NCBI RefSeq assembly: GCF_000826685.1
Contig: NZ_JROO01000009.1
Coordinates: forward strand, 1 to 64,000
DNA: 64,000 bases
Direction: 5' to 3'
Source: Streptomonospora alba
GTDB lineage: Bacteria > Actinomycetota > Actinomycetes > Streptosporangiales > Streptosporangiaceae
The position numbers and the translations under genes were made by a program. Shown one piece after another: positions 50,335 to 59,560 of the stretch (within the stretch, counting starts at the first letter, position 1; each line of letters starts with the position of its first letter). The notes below the pieces were generated by a model. That model was not told the origin of the DNA, did not search any database, and worked only from the letters and a program-made list of their open reading frames with translations.

Positions 50335-51261
50335 ATGATCGACCACCGGCTCCGAATGCTGCGCATGATCAGCCACCACGGAACGGTCACCGCGGCGGCC
50401 CAGGCGCTGAACTACACACCCTCGACGGTGTCCCAGCAGATCAAGCAGCTGTCCCGCGAGTTGGGGGTGCCGCTGCTCAGCCACCATGGGCGCGAGGTCC
50501 GGCTGACATCGGCCGCGCGGACCCTGCTGACCCACGCCGACGTCCTCTTCGCCCAATGGGAGCAGGCCCGCGCCGAACTCGACGCGCACGTGGAGGAAGT
50601 CACCGGAACGCTGGGCCTGTGCGGGTTCTCCACGGCGGCCGCCGCGCTGCTGCCCCCGACCATCGCGGCCCTCGAAGAGCGGTACCCGCGGCTGCGTACC
50701 CGCGCCATCGAAGCCGAGCCCGCCGAATGCTACGACCTGGTCCTGTCCAACGAGGCCGACCTGGCGCTGGTGGTGGTGACCACCACGACTCCGCCGACGT
50801 CCGATCCGCGTTTCGAGCAGCGCCACCTCATCGACGACCCGCTCGACCTGCTGGTACCTCTGGACCACCCGCTGTCCGGTCGAAGCGGTGTTTCCCTGTC
50901 CGAAACCGCCGCCGAACCCTGGATCGTCGCCAGGCCCGGCACCACCTACCACCAACTGGTCATGACCGCCTGCGCCAGCGCCGGGTTCACCCCCGAGGTC
51001 GCCCACTACGCCAACGAGTGGGAGACGGGAACGGCGATGGTCGCCCGGGGATTCGGCGTCTGCCTGGTCTCGCGCCTGGCCCGCTGGTCCGACCACCATC
51101 CTGTGGTCCGCATCCCGCTGCGGGGCGATCCCACGCCCACCCGCCGGGTGCTGGCCGTCACCAACGCCGGCGCCGCAGCGCGCCGCCCGTTGGACTTCGC
51201 ACTCGACGTCGTCGCCGACGCCGCGGACACGCTCGTCACGTCGCTGGTGTCCCAGAGGTGA
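50335..51261 (+). CDS. LysR-type transcriptional regulator
   Basis: Regulator of 308 residues. The N-terminal helix-turn-helix reads MLRMISHHGTVTAAAQALNYTPSTVSQQI, as usual for the family, and residues 90-300 form a periplasmic-binding-like effector domain (LGLCGFSTAAAALLPPTI through PLRGDPTPTRRVLAV). It is divergent from the MFS gene; the 73-bp spacer (50262-50334) should carry the shared operator. Confidence 0.93.
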   Translation: MIDHRLRMLRMISHHGTVTAAAQALNYTPSTVSQQIKQLSRELGVPLLSHHGREVRLTSAARTLLTHADVLFAQWEQARAELDAHVEEVTGTLGLCGFSTAAAALLPPTIAALEERYPRLRTRAIEAEPAECYDLVLSNEADLALVVVTTTTPPTSDPRFEQRHLIDDPLDLLVPLDHPLSGRSGVSLSETAAEPWIVARPGTTYHQLVMTACASAGFTPEVAHYANEWETGTAMVARGFGVCLVSRLARWSDHHPVVRIPLRGDPTPTRRVLAVTNAGAAARRPLDFALDVVADAADTLVTSLVSQR

Positions 51262-51411
51262 CGGCCACGGGTTGCGACCTGCGAAAACCCCGTCCGCTCC
51301 CGCATGGGTGAACCCGGTCCGCGCGTGTCCCGGTGCGGTCCGGACCTGCCGGTGCGGGGTCGGCTGCCCGTGCCCGTGCGCCCCGCCCCCACCACCCCCG
51401 CCGGCCCGGGG

Positions 51412-52431
51412 TCAGGCGTGGCACGCGGGGCACGCGGCGCGCGTGCGGTGGTAATGGGAATAGGCGGCCACGGCCAGGCCCAGCCCCCACAGAACGTAGG
51501 CGGGGATCGCCACCCAGAAGAACGCCTCCGGCAGGTCGAGCCCTTGCTCGGACGCGAACGCCCGGCGCCCGTTGAGGCGCTCGTAGACCATGGTGACCAG
51601 AGTGGAACCGAAGTAGGCCAGCAGCCCGCCGGATACGCCCATCGCCGGTCCCAGCACAAGCCACCGCGGGACACGGCCCCCGGCGAGCCCGAGGACCCAT
51701 CGCGGCCACACCCGCCCCCATCCGTGCACCAGAGCGAGCGGCAGCAGCACCCCGGCCAGCACGAACCCGACCTCGAACAGCAGCAGGGACGCGCCGCCGG
51801 CGAAGGGAACGGCGTCCATGCCGACCGCCACCTGGGCGAGCACCCGCAGCAGCCAGCCGAGGACCGCGAGGTAGGCCGCGGCGTAGGCCCAGCGGGGCGT
51901 GGCCGCACGCAGATGGGCGGTGGGGGCGGTGCGGCCGCAGCCGGGACACCCCAGTCCGGGCATCCGGCGGTAGCGCAGCGCGAGCATGGTGAGCAGGGCG
52001 GCCACTCCGAGGCAGCCCAGCCTGCTCAGGGCCCCCAGCGGGTAGAAGCCGATCCCCAGACCGGGCAGCAGCGCACCCACCACGTCCAGGAGGAGCGGCG
52101 TGGCGGCGACCACCAGGGTGCCGGAGATCCCGACCGCGCCCAGCAGAAGCGGTATGCCGGGAACCCGACCCGCACCCGGCCGGCTCAAGCCCAGGGCGAG
52201 CAGCACGGCCGCGGCGCACAGCGCCACCGCCGGCCATCCGGAGAAGACCGTCAGGTCGTCGTCGACCGGCGACATCTTCCCGGGCAGGCCGACGATCCGC
52301 CAGTAGGCCTGGAGTCCGCCGTAGGCCGACGCCCACGCGACGGTGGCGACGGCGAGCCGCCGAAGCCGGGCGCGGCCGTCATCGGAGCGACTCGGCGCTG
52401 GGAAGGATGCCGTGGTGTCCATGGTCTTCAC
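51412..52431 (-). CDS. polytopic membrane protein with CxxC pairs
   Basis: Membrane protein of 339 residues with about eight helices. A cytoplasmic loop holds CPGCGRTAP and the extreme C-terminus ends CPACHA, so two Cys pairs could bind one zinc. I do not recognise the family. It is divergent from the FUSC exporter gene. Confidence 0.75.
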   Translation of the reverse strand: MKTMDTTASFPAPSRSDDGRARLRRLAVATVAWASAYGGLQAYWRIVGLPGKMSPVDDDLTVFSGWPAVALCAAAVLLALGLSRPGAGRVPGIPLLLGAVGISGTLVVAATPLLLDVVGALLPGLGIGFYPLGALSRLGCLGVAALLTMLALRYRRMPGLGCPGCGRTAPTAHLRAATPRWAYAAAYLAVLGWLLRVLAQVAVGMDAVPFAGGASLLLFEVGFVLAGVLLPLALVHGWGRVWPRWVLGLAGGRVPRWLVLGPAMGVSGGLLAYFGSTLVTMVYERLNGRRAFASEQGLDLPEAFFWVAIPAYVLWGLGLAVAAYSHYHRTRAACPACHA

Positions 52432-52610
52432 GGTTCCAGGCGGAGGAGCCGCCCGACCTCCCCCGCGCGTGCGGGATCACTCCCCCGCACGGGGGATCGA
52501 GGGTGAGCGCGCTGCGTCGGCATCGGGCGCCATGCGGGCGCGTGGCTCCGGCCGAGCCGGGTAGCCGTGGGTGCGTTGCCAGGTTGCCGAATCGACCCGA
52601 GGTGCGTGCC

Positions 52611-53798
52611 ATGTCTCGAACCGTCTCCCCGGCTGACAGCGACACCTCTCCGCTCACGACCAGGGCCCTGCTGGCCGCCGGCACGCGGCGTGCGTGGAGC
52701 TACGCCGGTCCGGAGCGCACCGTCGTGATGACCGTCGCCAAGTCCGCCTTGGCCGCCACGGCGGCCTGGGCCGTGTCCAATACGCTGCTGGAGGCGGGTT
52801 CGCCGGCCTTCGCCCCCTTCGCGGCCGTGGTGATGATCCACGTCACGGTGCGGGAGTCGTTCCTGCAGTCGATGCGGTTCGTCGTGGCGGCGGTGCTGGG
52901 CGTGTGCCTGCAAGGTGTCCTGGGCTTCGTGTTCGAACCGCACCTGTGGACGTTCGCGGTCGTGGCGGTGGTCGCCCTGATCATCGGACGGTGGCAGAGG
53001 CTGGGCACTCAAGGGCAGTTGGTGACCACGGCGGCGTTCTTCGCCTACTCGGTGTTCATCTCCGACGACGGCCTCGCCGACCGGGCGAGCATGCTCGGTG
53101 AGCTGGTGGGGCTGGTGCTGATCGGATGCGCGATCGGGTTGGCGGTCAACGTCCTCGTGTTTCCGCCGCTGCGTTACCGCCGCGGCGAGTACGGCGTCAT
53201 CAACCTCGCCCGTTCCTCGGCCGACCTGGTCGGAGACGTCGCGGGTGTTCTGCAGGAGCGCCTGCCCGACCCGAGTGAGACCGGGGACTGGTGGCGGCGG
53301 GCGCGCAACCTGGAGTCGATGGGCAGGCGGGTGGAGGAGGCCCTCGACGAGGGGCGGCGGAGCCTGCGGTGGAACCCGCGTCGCTTGCTGATGCGTACGC
53401 GGCCGTCGCTGGAGAGCTACTTCGAGTTGGCCGACCGCCTCGCCGCCGCGGGGGAGTGCACCCGCTCGATCATGAGCATTCTGCGCAGCCTCGGCCGGGG
53501 CAGCGACGAGGTGGAGCCGGCGCTGCTGCGCCGTTACGGGGAGTTCCTGGCGCAGTTGTGCAGGAGCTTGGAGGAGTTGGCGGAGATCGATCCGGACCGG
53601 CTGGACCGGGCGCGCGTGGGACTGGAGCGGGAGAACTCCCGCGCGCGGGAGTTGCTGGATGTGCTGGTGCAGTCGGATTCGGAAGGCGGCGCGTTCAGCG
53701 ACCGCATCCGCGGCGGGCTGCTGCTGGAGGCGCAGCGGTTGATGTCCGAGATGGAGGCCGTCGAAGACACCATGGTCCCGTCCGGGCAGCAAGCCTGA
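52611..53798 (+). CDS. FUSC family / aromatic acid exporter-like protein
   Basis: Membrane protein of 395 residues. The N-terminal half has six helices of the FUSC/ArAE type (KSALAATAAWAVSNTLLE, FAPFAAVVMIHVTVRES, FVVAAVLGVCLQGVLGF). The C-terminal half is a cytoplasmic helical domain (LESMGRRVEEALDEGRRSL to the end). Such proteins are predicted to export aromatic acids. The ATG at 52611 begins the conserved part; the open frame upstream to 52407 is shadow. Confidence 0.85.
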   Translation: MSRTVSPADSDTSPLTTRALLAAGTRRAWSYAGPERTVVMTVAKSALAATAAWAVSNTLLEAGSPAFAPFAAVVMIHVTVRESFLQSMRFVVAAVLGVCLQGVLGFVFEPHLWTFAVVAVVALIIGRWQRLGTQGQLVTTAAFFAYSVFISDDGLADRASMLGELVGLVLIGCAIGLAVNVLVFPPLRYRRGEYGVINLARSSADLVGDVAGVLQERLPDPSETGDWWRRARNLESMGRRVEEALDEGRRSLRWNPRRLLMRTRPSLESYFELADRLAAAGECTRSIMSILRSLGRGSDEVEPALLRRYGEFLAQLCRSLEELAEIDPDRLDRARVGLERENSRARELLDVLVQSDSEGGAFSDRIRGGLLLEAQRLMSEMEAVEDTMVPSGQQA

Positions 53799-53938
53799 GC
53801 GAACTCCGCCGAGGGAGGGGCACCTGCCGGCTGCCGCGGCCACCGGCGAACCCTGGGCGGGGTCGCGGACGGTGGCGTTGCTCCGCGAAATGGTGATCCC
53901 GCCTCCGCTCGCCTCGCACGGACTCGGTTCGGCGCCCC

Positions 53939-54403
53939 CTATGCGTCCTGGGCGTCGCCGCCGGTAGGGCCCTGCGGCGGCGCGGCAGTGCCCTCGATTA
54001 TGTCGGCGACGCCCGCGGCGAAGTTGGGACAGGTCGCGACGTCGTGGGCACGGCACCGCAAGGCGTGCAGCGTCATGTCTCGGGAACGGGTCATCTCGGC
54101 CATCCGGCGGTCCAGATCCCGGATGTGCGCGGTGAGCACCTCGTGGCGATCGGCGGTCTCACCGTCGAGGAGGGCGCGGATCCGCTCCAGGCTCATGCCG
54201 GCGGCCTTGCTGCGGACGATGACCGCTACACGGGTCACGTCGGATTCTCCGAACCGGCGCCGTCCGGCACTGTCGCGCACCGGGATCAGCAGCCCGGCGT
54301 CCTCCCAGTGGCGGAGCACGTGGGTGCCCAGCCCGAAACGGGCGGCGAGCTGCCCGATCGACCAGTCTGCAGCGTTTGACTTCATGTCGACATGAACTCG
54401 CAT
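53939..54403 (-). CDS. MerR-family transcriptional regulator
   Basis: Regulator of 154 residues from the ATG at 54403 (AGGA six bases upstream) or 148 from 54385. The winged helix reads WSIGQLAARFGLGTHVLRHWEDAGLLIP and then GRRRFGESDVTRV. A dimerisation helix follows (LDRRMAEMTRSRDMTLHALR). Two Cys near the C-terminus (CRAHDVATCPNF) might sense metal or redox. The palindrome CATGTCGACATG at 54383-54394 overlaps its 5' end. Targets are unknown. Confidence 0.88.
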   Translation of the reverse strand: MRVHVDMKSNAADWSIGQLAARFGLGTHVLRHWEDAGLLIPVRDSAGRRRFGESDVTRVAVIVRSKAAGMSLERIRALLDGETADRHEVLTAHIRDLDRRMAEMTRSRDMTLHALRCRAHDVATCPNFAAGVADIIEGTAAPPQGPTGGDAQDA

Positions 54404-54562
54404 CCTGAGTCCTAAGGCAAGCCCCTGCGGGCTCACCGTCCACAGCGGACGCTCCGTCGGCCGTCGCGCCGGCTTGCCGATCACCGGCGCCGGCCTCGGT
54501 CCGATGGCCGGGTCGGCGGCCTGTCCCGCGACCCGAAGGGCCGCCTCGGGTCCCCGCGAAGG

Positions 54563-55174
54563 GTGGAGAGAATGGACGCACAGTATTGGGAAGACCGGTA
54601 CCGCAGCCGCGACCGCGTCTTCAGCGGAGCCCCCAACGGGGTGCTCGTCGCCGAGGCCGCCGACCTGCGGCCCGGGCGAGCGTTGGACGTCGGATGCGGT
54701 GAGGGCGCCGACGCTCTCTGGCTGGCCCGACGCGGATGGCTGGTCACCGCGGCCGACATCTCCTGGACCGCGCTGCAGCGTGCCGCCGCTGCGGGCACCG
54801 ACGTCGCCGACCGCGTGGCGTGGACACGTGCCGATCTCGCCGCCATGCCGCCGCCACCCGCTGCGTTCGACCTGGTGTCCGTCCAGTACTTCCCGCTCCC
54901 GCGCCGACCCGACGCAAGCGCAGTGCACGGTCTGCTGGACGCCGTCGCGCCCGGCGGCACCCTCCTCGTCGGCAGCCACGACCTCGCCGACCTTCCTACA
55001 CGCCGCGACGGGGACTTCGATCCCGGCGACTTCCACCAGCCCGCCGACATCGCCGAACTGCTCGATCGCCACTGGACCGTCCAGGTCGACGAAACCCGCC
55101 CGCGGAGCGCGCCCACGCCCGCGGGCACGCATCACACGCACGACACCGTGCTGCGCGCCCGACGCCAGGGGTGA
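54563..55174 (+). CDS. class I SAM-dependent methyltransferase
   Basis: Protein of 203 residues. SAM-binding motif I is ALDVGCGEGADALWLARRG, motif II VTAADIS, and motif post-I DLVSVQYFPLP. The start is ambiguous: GTG at 54563 or ATG at 54572 (MDAQYWEDRY), the latter being the usual N-terminus of tellurite-resistance/UbiE-like enzymes. Substrate unknown. Confidence 0.88.
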   Translation: MERMDAQYWEDRYRSRDRVFSGAPNGVLVAEAADLRPGRALDVGCGEGADALWLARRGWLVTAADISWTALQRAAAAGTDVADRVAWTRADLAAMPPPPAAFDLVSVQYFPLPRRPDASAVHGLLDAVAPGGTLLVGSHDLADLPTRRDGDFDPGDFHQPADIAELLDRHWTVQVDETRPRSAPTPAGTHHTHDTVLRARRQG

Positions 55175-55266
55175 AGGCGCTGTGGAGGTCGGGCCTGAGG
55201 CCGGATCCGACCGCCTCTGAGCGGCCATAAGGTGTGCGCACGGCAGACTCGGGCGAAAGGGGGTCG

Positions 55267-56058
55267 ATGGTGACAGCGGCAGAGCAGACGCCCAAGAAGG
55301 TCAAATCCGCCGGCAGGGCGCTGGAGATCGTCGACTTCGTCGCCGAGCACGGCAGCGTGACCTTCCAGGACGTCGTCGACTACGGGCTGCCCAAGTCGAG
55401 CGCGCACGGCCTGCTGGCCACGCTCGTGGAGTCGGGATGGCTGGAGCACTCGACGCAGACGCGCCGCTACCGGCTCGGGCTGCGCGCGTGGCAGGTCGGC
55501 CACTCCTACCAGGGCCACCAGATCCTGCTGGAGACCTCGCAGGACGTCATGGACGACACCGTCGCCCGGGTCGGCGAGACGGTGCAGCTCGCCCGCCTCG
55601 AAGGCATCGAGAACGTCTACATCGCGATCCGGCTCTCGCCCAAACCCATGCGCATGGCCTCCACGGTCGGCATGCGTCTGCACGCGCACGCCACCGGGAT
55701 CGGCAAGGCGCTGCTGAGCACGCTCGACCCGGGCGAGGCCCGGCGGCGGCTCGAGTCGGTGGCGCTGCCGCGGCTGACGCCGAACACGGTCACCGACGTC
55801 GACGAGCTCATGCGCGTCATCGGCCGCAGCCGCGACCTCGGCTACGCCGTGGACGACGAGGAGTTCATCGAGGGCTGCCGCTGCGTCGCGGTTCCCGTGG
55901 CCGCGGAGGACGAGACCGGTGTGTGCGCGGCCATGAGCGTCACGATGCCGACATCGCGGACCGACGACCGGTGGCCGCATTCGATGTATCCGGTGCTACG
56001 CGAGGGCGCGAACCGTATTCGCAGCGCAATGGGGCTATCGGGGGCGCTGTCGCCCTGA
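55267..56058 (+). CDS. IclR-family transcriptional regulator
   Basis: Regulator of 263 residues. N-terminal helix-turn-helix: KSAGRALEIVDFVAEHGSVTF and LPKSSAHGLLATLVESGW. The effector domain has LHAHATGIGKALLSTL, LGYAVDDEEFIEGCRCVAVPV and the closing MYPVLREGANRI. AAAGGGGG precedes the ATG at 55267. It lies directly upstream of a sugar-acid catabolic cluster on the same strand and most likely controls it in response to a pathway acid. Confidence 0.93.
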   Translation: MVTAAEQTPKKVKSAGRALEIVDFVAEHGSVTFQDVVDYGLPKSSAHGLLATLVESGWLEHSTQTRRYRLGLRAWQVGHSYQGHQILLETSQDVMDDTVARVGETVQLARLEGIENVYIAIRLSPKPMRMASTVGMRLHAHATGIGKALLSTLDPGEARRRLESVALPRLTPNTVTDVDELMRVIGRSRDLGYAVDDEEFIEGCRCVAVPVAAEDETGVCAAMSVTMPTSRTDDRWPHSMYPVLREGANRIRSAMGLSGALSP

Positions 56059-56223
56059 CCCCGGGCTCCCTTGTGTGATCTGAGACAAGGTGCCATACTC
56101 CCGCAGCTTCATGACCGGGAACTGTGTTTCACGAATGTGAACCAGGGTCGAATCGAGGGGGATGCACATGAGGGGCCCGTGTACGGCACCGACCGGGAAA
56201 GTGGGCCGCCCGGGGGGAGCCCG

Positions 56224-57255
56224 ATGAAGGCGCTCCAGCTCGCCGACTTCGGACGGATGGAGATCGTCGACCTCCAGGCCCCGGAGCCCGGCCCCGGCGA
56301 GGTCCTCGTCCGCATCGTCGCGACGGGCGTCTGCGGCTCGGACCTGCACGGATTCACCGGCGAGAACGGTCGCCGGGTGCCCGGCCAGGTCATGGGGCAC
56401 GAGTCCGCGGGCACCGTCGCCGGCCTCGGTGCGGGCGTCGACGGCCTCAGCGTCGGAGACACCGTCACCTTCAACCCCGTGGTGGTGGCCGAGGAGGACG
56501 TCGAGGCCTACGCCGGACGCGAGCAGCTGTCCCCGAACAAGCGGGTCGTCGGCGTGACCCCCGACATCGTCGCGTCCTTCGCCCAGCGCATCGTCGTGCC
56601 CGCCCGCAACGTCGTGCCGCTGCCGCCGGAGATGCCGATCGAGCTGGGAGCGCTCGTCGAACCGCTGGCCGTGGCCGTCCACGGCGTGCGCAACGCCGGA
56701 GTGCAGCCGGACGACGCGGTCGTGGTCCTGGGAGGCGGGCCCATCGGCCAGTCGACGGTACTCGCGCTGCAGATGATCGGCGTGAGCCGCATCGCCGTCA
56801 CCGAGGTCGTCCCCTCGCGCCGCGCGCTGGTGGAGGAGCTCGGGGTCACCGCCGTCGACGCCGGAGCCGAGGACGCCGAGGAGCTCGTCGCCCGAGCGCT
56901 GGGAGGCCCGGCCGACAGGGCGATCGACGCCGTGGGGATCGAGGCGACGCTCCGTTCGGCGCTGCGCGCCACGCGGATCGGCGGCACGGTGTGCCTGGTG
57001 GGGATGGGCGCGCCCACCCTCACGCTGGACGCCTTCCTCATCAGTACGCAGGAGCGCTCGCTCGTGGGCTCCTTCACCTACTCCGCCCGGGACTTCGCCG
57101 ACGCCGCCGCCTGGATCGGCACCGCCCCTCCCCAGGCCCGCGCGCTCATCTCCCGCCAGGTGCCGCTCGCGCAGGGCCCCCAGGAGTTCTCCGCGCTCGC
57201 CGCCGGCGACGGCACCCCCGGCAAGGTCCTGATCAGACTGGACGAGGAGCAGTGA
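56224..57255 (+). CDS. zinc-dependent sugar/polyol-type dehydrogenase
   Basis: Medium-chain dehydrogenase of 343 residues. The catalytic zinc site is at [10 protein letters not shown] and MGHESAG; the structural four-Cys lobe of classical members is absent. The Rossmann motif is [14 protein letters not shown]. The ATG at 56224 follows GGGGGGAG and starts [14 protein letters not shown]. Its stop is three bases before the dehydratase start, so both are in one operon. In this setting it probably oxidises a hydroxyl of a deoxy-sugar acid or lactol; the exact substrate is inferred from neighbours only. Confidence 0.9.
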   Translation: MKALQLADFGRMEIVDLQAPEPGPGEVLVRIVATGVCGSDLHGFTGENGRRVPGQVMGHESAGTVAGLGAGVDGLSVGDTVTFNPVVVAEEDVEAYAGREQLSPNKRVVGVTPDIVASFAQRIVVPARNVVPLPPEMPIELGALVEPLAVAVHGVRNAGVQPDDAVVVLGGGPIGQSTVLALQMIGVSRIAVTEVVPSRRALVEELGVTAVDAGAEDAEELVARALGGPADRAIDAVGIEATLRSALRATRIGGTVCLVGMGAPTLTLDAFLISTQERSLVGSFTYSARDFADAAAWIGTAPPQARALISRQVPLAQGPQEFSALAAGDGTPGKVLIRLDEEQ

Positions 57256-57257
57256 CG

Positions 57258-58430
57258 ATGGATCGGACCATCGCGCAGGTTCGCGCGTACACCGTGCGCG
57301 GCAAGGGTGCCGACTACCACGATCAGCCCGGATACCACTGGATCGACGACCACATCGCCACGCCGATGTCGGTCTATCCCGAGTACCGGCAGTCGCGGCA
57401 GAGCTTCGGCATCAACGTCCTGGGGACGCTGGTCGTCGAGATCGAGGCCGACGACGGCACCGTGGGCTTCGCCGTGACCACGGCCGGCGAGATCGGGGCC
57501 TGGATCGTCGAGAAGCACCTGTGCCGCTTCCTGGAAGGCCGCCCGGTCACCGACATCGAGCGCATCTGGGACCAGATGTACCGCTCCACGCTCTTCTACG
57601 GCAGGCGCGGCGTGGTGCTCAACGCGATCAGCGGCGTCGACCTCGCGCTCTACGACCTGCTGGGCCGGCTTCGCGGCGAGCCCGTCTACGCCCTGCTGGG
57701 CGGCCCGGTCCGCGACGAGCTGCGGTTCTACGCCACCGGCAGCCGCCCCGACGTCGCCAAGGAGCTGGGGTTCATCGGCGGCAAGATGCCGCTGCACCAC
57801 GGTCCCGCCGAGGGCGAGGAAGGGCTGCGCCGCAACCTCGCCGAGCTGGCCGACATGCGCGAGCGGGTCGGCGACGACTTCTGGCTGATGTGGGACTGCT
57901 GGATGTCGCTGGACGTCGAGTACGCCACCCGGCTGGCGCACAAGGCCGCCGACTACGGCCTGAAGTGGATCGAGGAAGCGCTCATCCCCGACGACTACTG
58001 GGGATACGCGCAGCTCAAGCGTCAGGCGCCGCCGGGGATGCTCGTCACGACGGGCGAGCACGAGGCGACACGCTGGGGCTTCCGGCAGCTGCTGGAGACC
58101 GGCGTCGACGTCGTCCAGCCCGACGTGGGCTGGTGCGGAGGCATCACCGAACTGGTGAAGATCTCCGCGCTGGCCGACGCGCACGGGGCGATGGTCGTGC
58201 CGCACGGGTCGTCGGTGTACTCCTACCACTTCGTCGTGACGCGGACGAACAGCCCGTTCGCGGAGTTCCTGATGATGCACGAGACCGCAGAGCAGGTCGT
58301 GCCGATGTTCTCTCCGCTGCTCCTCGGCGAACCGGTCCCCGAGAACGGCCGGCTGCGCGTGCCCGACACCCCGGGATTCGGTGTCGAGCTCAACCCCGAG
58401 GTCGAGCGGACCCGCCCTTTCACCCACTAG
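57258..58430 (+). CDS. enolase-superfamily sugar-acid dehydratase (rhamnonate dehydratase-like)
   Basis: Protein of 390 residues, mandelate racemase branch. The capping domain includes the [20 protein letters not shown] stretch and [15 protein letters not shown] that I know from L-rhamnonate dehydratases. Metal ligands are in [21 protein letters not shown] and TTGEHEAT, and the catalytic His is in [13 protein letters not shown]. Expected reaction: dehydration of an L-rhamnonate/L-fuconate-like acid to its 2-keto-3-deoxy form. It sits between the dehydrogenase and the FAH hydrolase. Confidence 0.88.
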   Translation: MDRTIAQVRAYTVRGKGADYHDQPGYHWIDDHIATPMSVYPEYRQSRQSFGINVLGTLVVEIEADDGTVGFAVTTAGEIGAWIVEKHLCRFLEGRPVTDIERIWDQMYRSTLFYGRRGVVLNAISGVDLALYDLLGRLRGEPVYALLGGPVRDELRFYATGSRPDVAKELGFIGGKMPLHHGPAEGEEGLRRNLAELADMRERVGDDFWLMWDCWMSLDVEYATRLAHKAADYGLKWIEEALIPDDYWGYAQLKRQAPPGMLVTTGEHEATRWGFRQLLETGVDVVQPDVGWCGGITELVKISALADAHGAMVVPHGSSVYSYHFVVTRTNSPFAEFLMMHETAEQVVPMFSPLLLGEPVPENGRLRVPDTPGFGVELNPEVERTRPFTH

Positions 58431-58441
58431 GAGATTCGATC

Positions 58442-59299
58442 GTGCGATTCATGAGACTCGGAGAACCCGGTCAGGAGATCCCCGTCGCTGTCGACGGCGA
58501 CGGGCGCAGGCTCGACCTGCGTCCGGTGACCGGCGACGTCGACGGCGCGTTCCTCGCAGACGGCCTCGGCCGGGCCCGCGAGGCCGTCGAGGGCGGCAGG
58601 CTGGAGCCGCTGGCCGGCGCCGAGGGCATGCGTATCGGAGCCCCGATCGCCCGGCCCATGGCCGTCCTGTGTATCGGCCAGAACTACGCGGCCCACGCCG
58701 CGGAGTCGAACAGCCCGCCTCCCGACGTGCCGATCCTCTTCTTCAAGCACCCCAACACCGTCGTGGGGCCCTACGACGACGTGGCGATCCCGCCCGGCGC
58801 CGAGACCGTGGACTGGGAGGTCGAGCTCGGGGTCGTCATCGGGCGCAGGGCGCGCTACCTGTCCTCCGCCGAGGAGGCCTCGGCTCACATCGCCGGCTAC
58901 GTCACCAGCAACGACGTTTCCGAGCGCGAGTACCAGAGCGAACACTCCGGCGGCCAGTGGTCCAAGGGCAAGTGCGCCGAGACCTTCAACCCGGTCGGGC
59001 CCGAGCTGGTCACCGCCGACCGGGTCGACCCGCAGGATCTGCGCGTGTGGTCGCGCGTCAACGGCGAGCCCCGGCAGGACTCCACGACGGCCGACATGAT
59101 CTTCACCGTCGCCGAGATCGTCCGCCACCTGTCCCACTACGTGGTGCTGGAGCCCGGCGACCTGATCAACACCGGCACACCGCAGGGCGTCGCGCTCTCG
59201 AAGCGGTTCCCCTACCTGCGCGCCGACGACGTCATGGAGATCGGAATCGACGGCCTCGGGGCGGCCCAGCGCCAGCGCCTGGTGGCCGCACGCCCCTGA
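58442..59299 (+). CDS. fumarylacetoacetate hydrolase family protein
   Basis: Protein of 285 residues, GTG start with AGGAGA upstream. FAH domain motifs: IGQNYAAHAAE, the metal ligands in DWEVELGVVIGR, then YVTSNDVSEREYQ and the late GDLINTGTPQGVALS. In sugar-acid routes this family hydrolyses 2,4-diketo-3-deoxy acids to pyruvate and a hydroxy acid. Next to a dehydratase and a dehydrogenase that role fits well, making a non-phosphorylated diketo-hydrolase pathway. Confidence 0.92.
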   Translation: MRFMRLGEPGQEIPVAVDGDGRRLDLRPVTGDVDGAFLADGLGRAREAVEGGRLEPLAGAEGMRIGAPIARPMAVLCIGQNYAAHAAESNSPPPDVPILFFKHPNTVVGPYDDVAIPPGAETVDWEVELGVVIGRRARYLSSAEEASAHIAGYVTSNDVSEREYQSEHSGGQWSKGKCAETFNPVGPELVTADRVDPQDLRVWSRVNGEPRQDSTTADMIFTVAEIVRHLSHYVVLEPGDLINTGTPQGVALSKRFPYLRADDVMEIGIDGLGAAQRQRLVAARP

Positions 59300-59300
59300 C

Positions 59301-59560
59301 GTCCCCGTACGGCATCCGCGTACGGCGCAATGCCGCGCCCGCATGCGGCGCCCACGCAAGTCGCTCACGTGCGGCGCCCACGTGCGGCGCCCACATACGG
59401 CGTCCCCGTACGCCGGGGCCCCGGCACGACCGGGGCCCCCATCCCCCCTCACCCGATCGGACCCGCGGCGGTCGAGCGGCCGCGCTGTCCGCTTCCGGGC
59501 CGGAAGAAAGGAAATGACAGTGGCCGACGCATCAATCCCGCCGGAGCGGTGGTCGCGCGC
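59301..59560. repeat. imperfect GC-rich tandem repeats between FAH and permease genes
   Basis: From about 59303 to 59425 variants of GTGCGGCGCCCAC recur five or more times with degenerate spacing, followed by GGGGCCCC-containing inverted segments near 59417-59443. No gene fits here. The region may attenuate transcription into the permease gene or be a small minisatellite. Confidence 0.45.

Noticed and set aside
48757-51099. 780-codon minus-strand open frame through the MFS and LysR genes
   Set aside because: It crosses the divergent MFS/LysR pair out of frame with both; those two show full family motifs.
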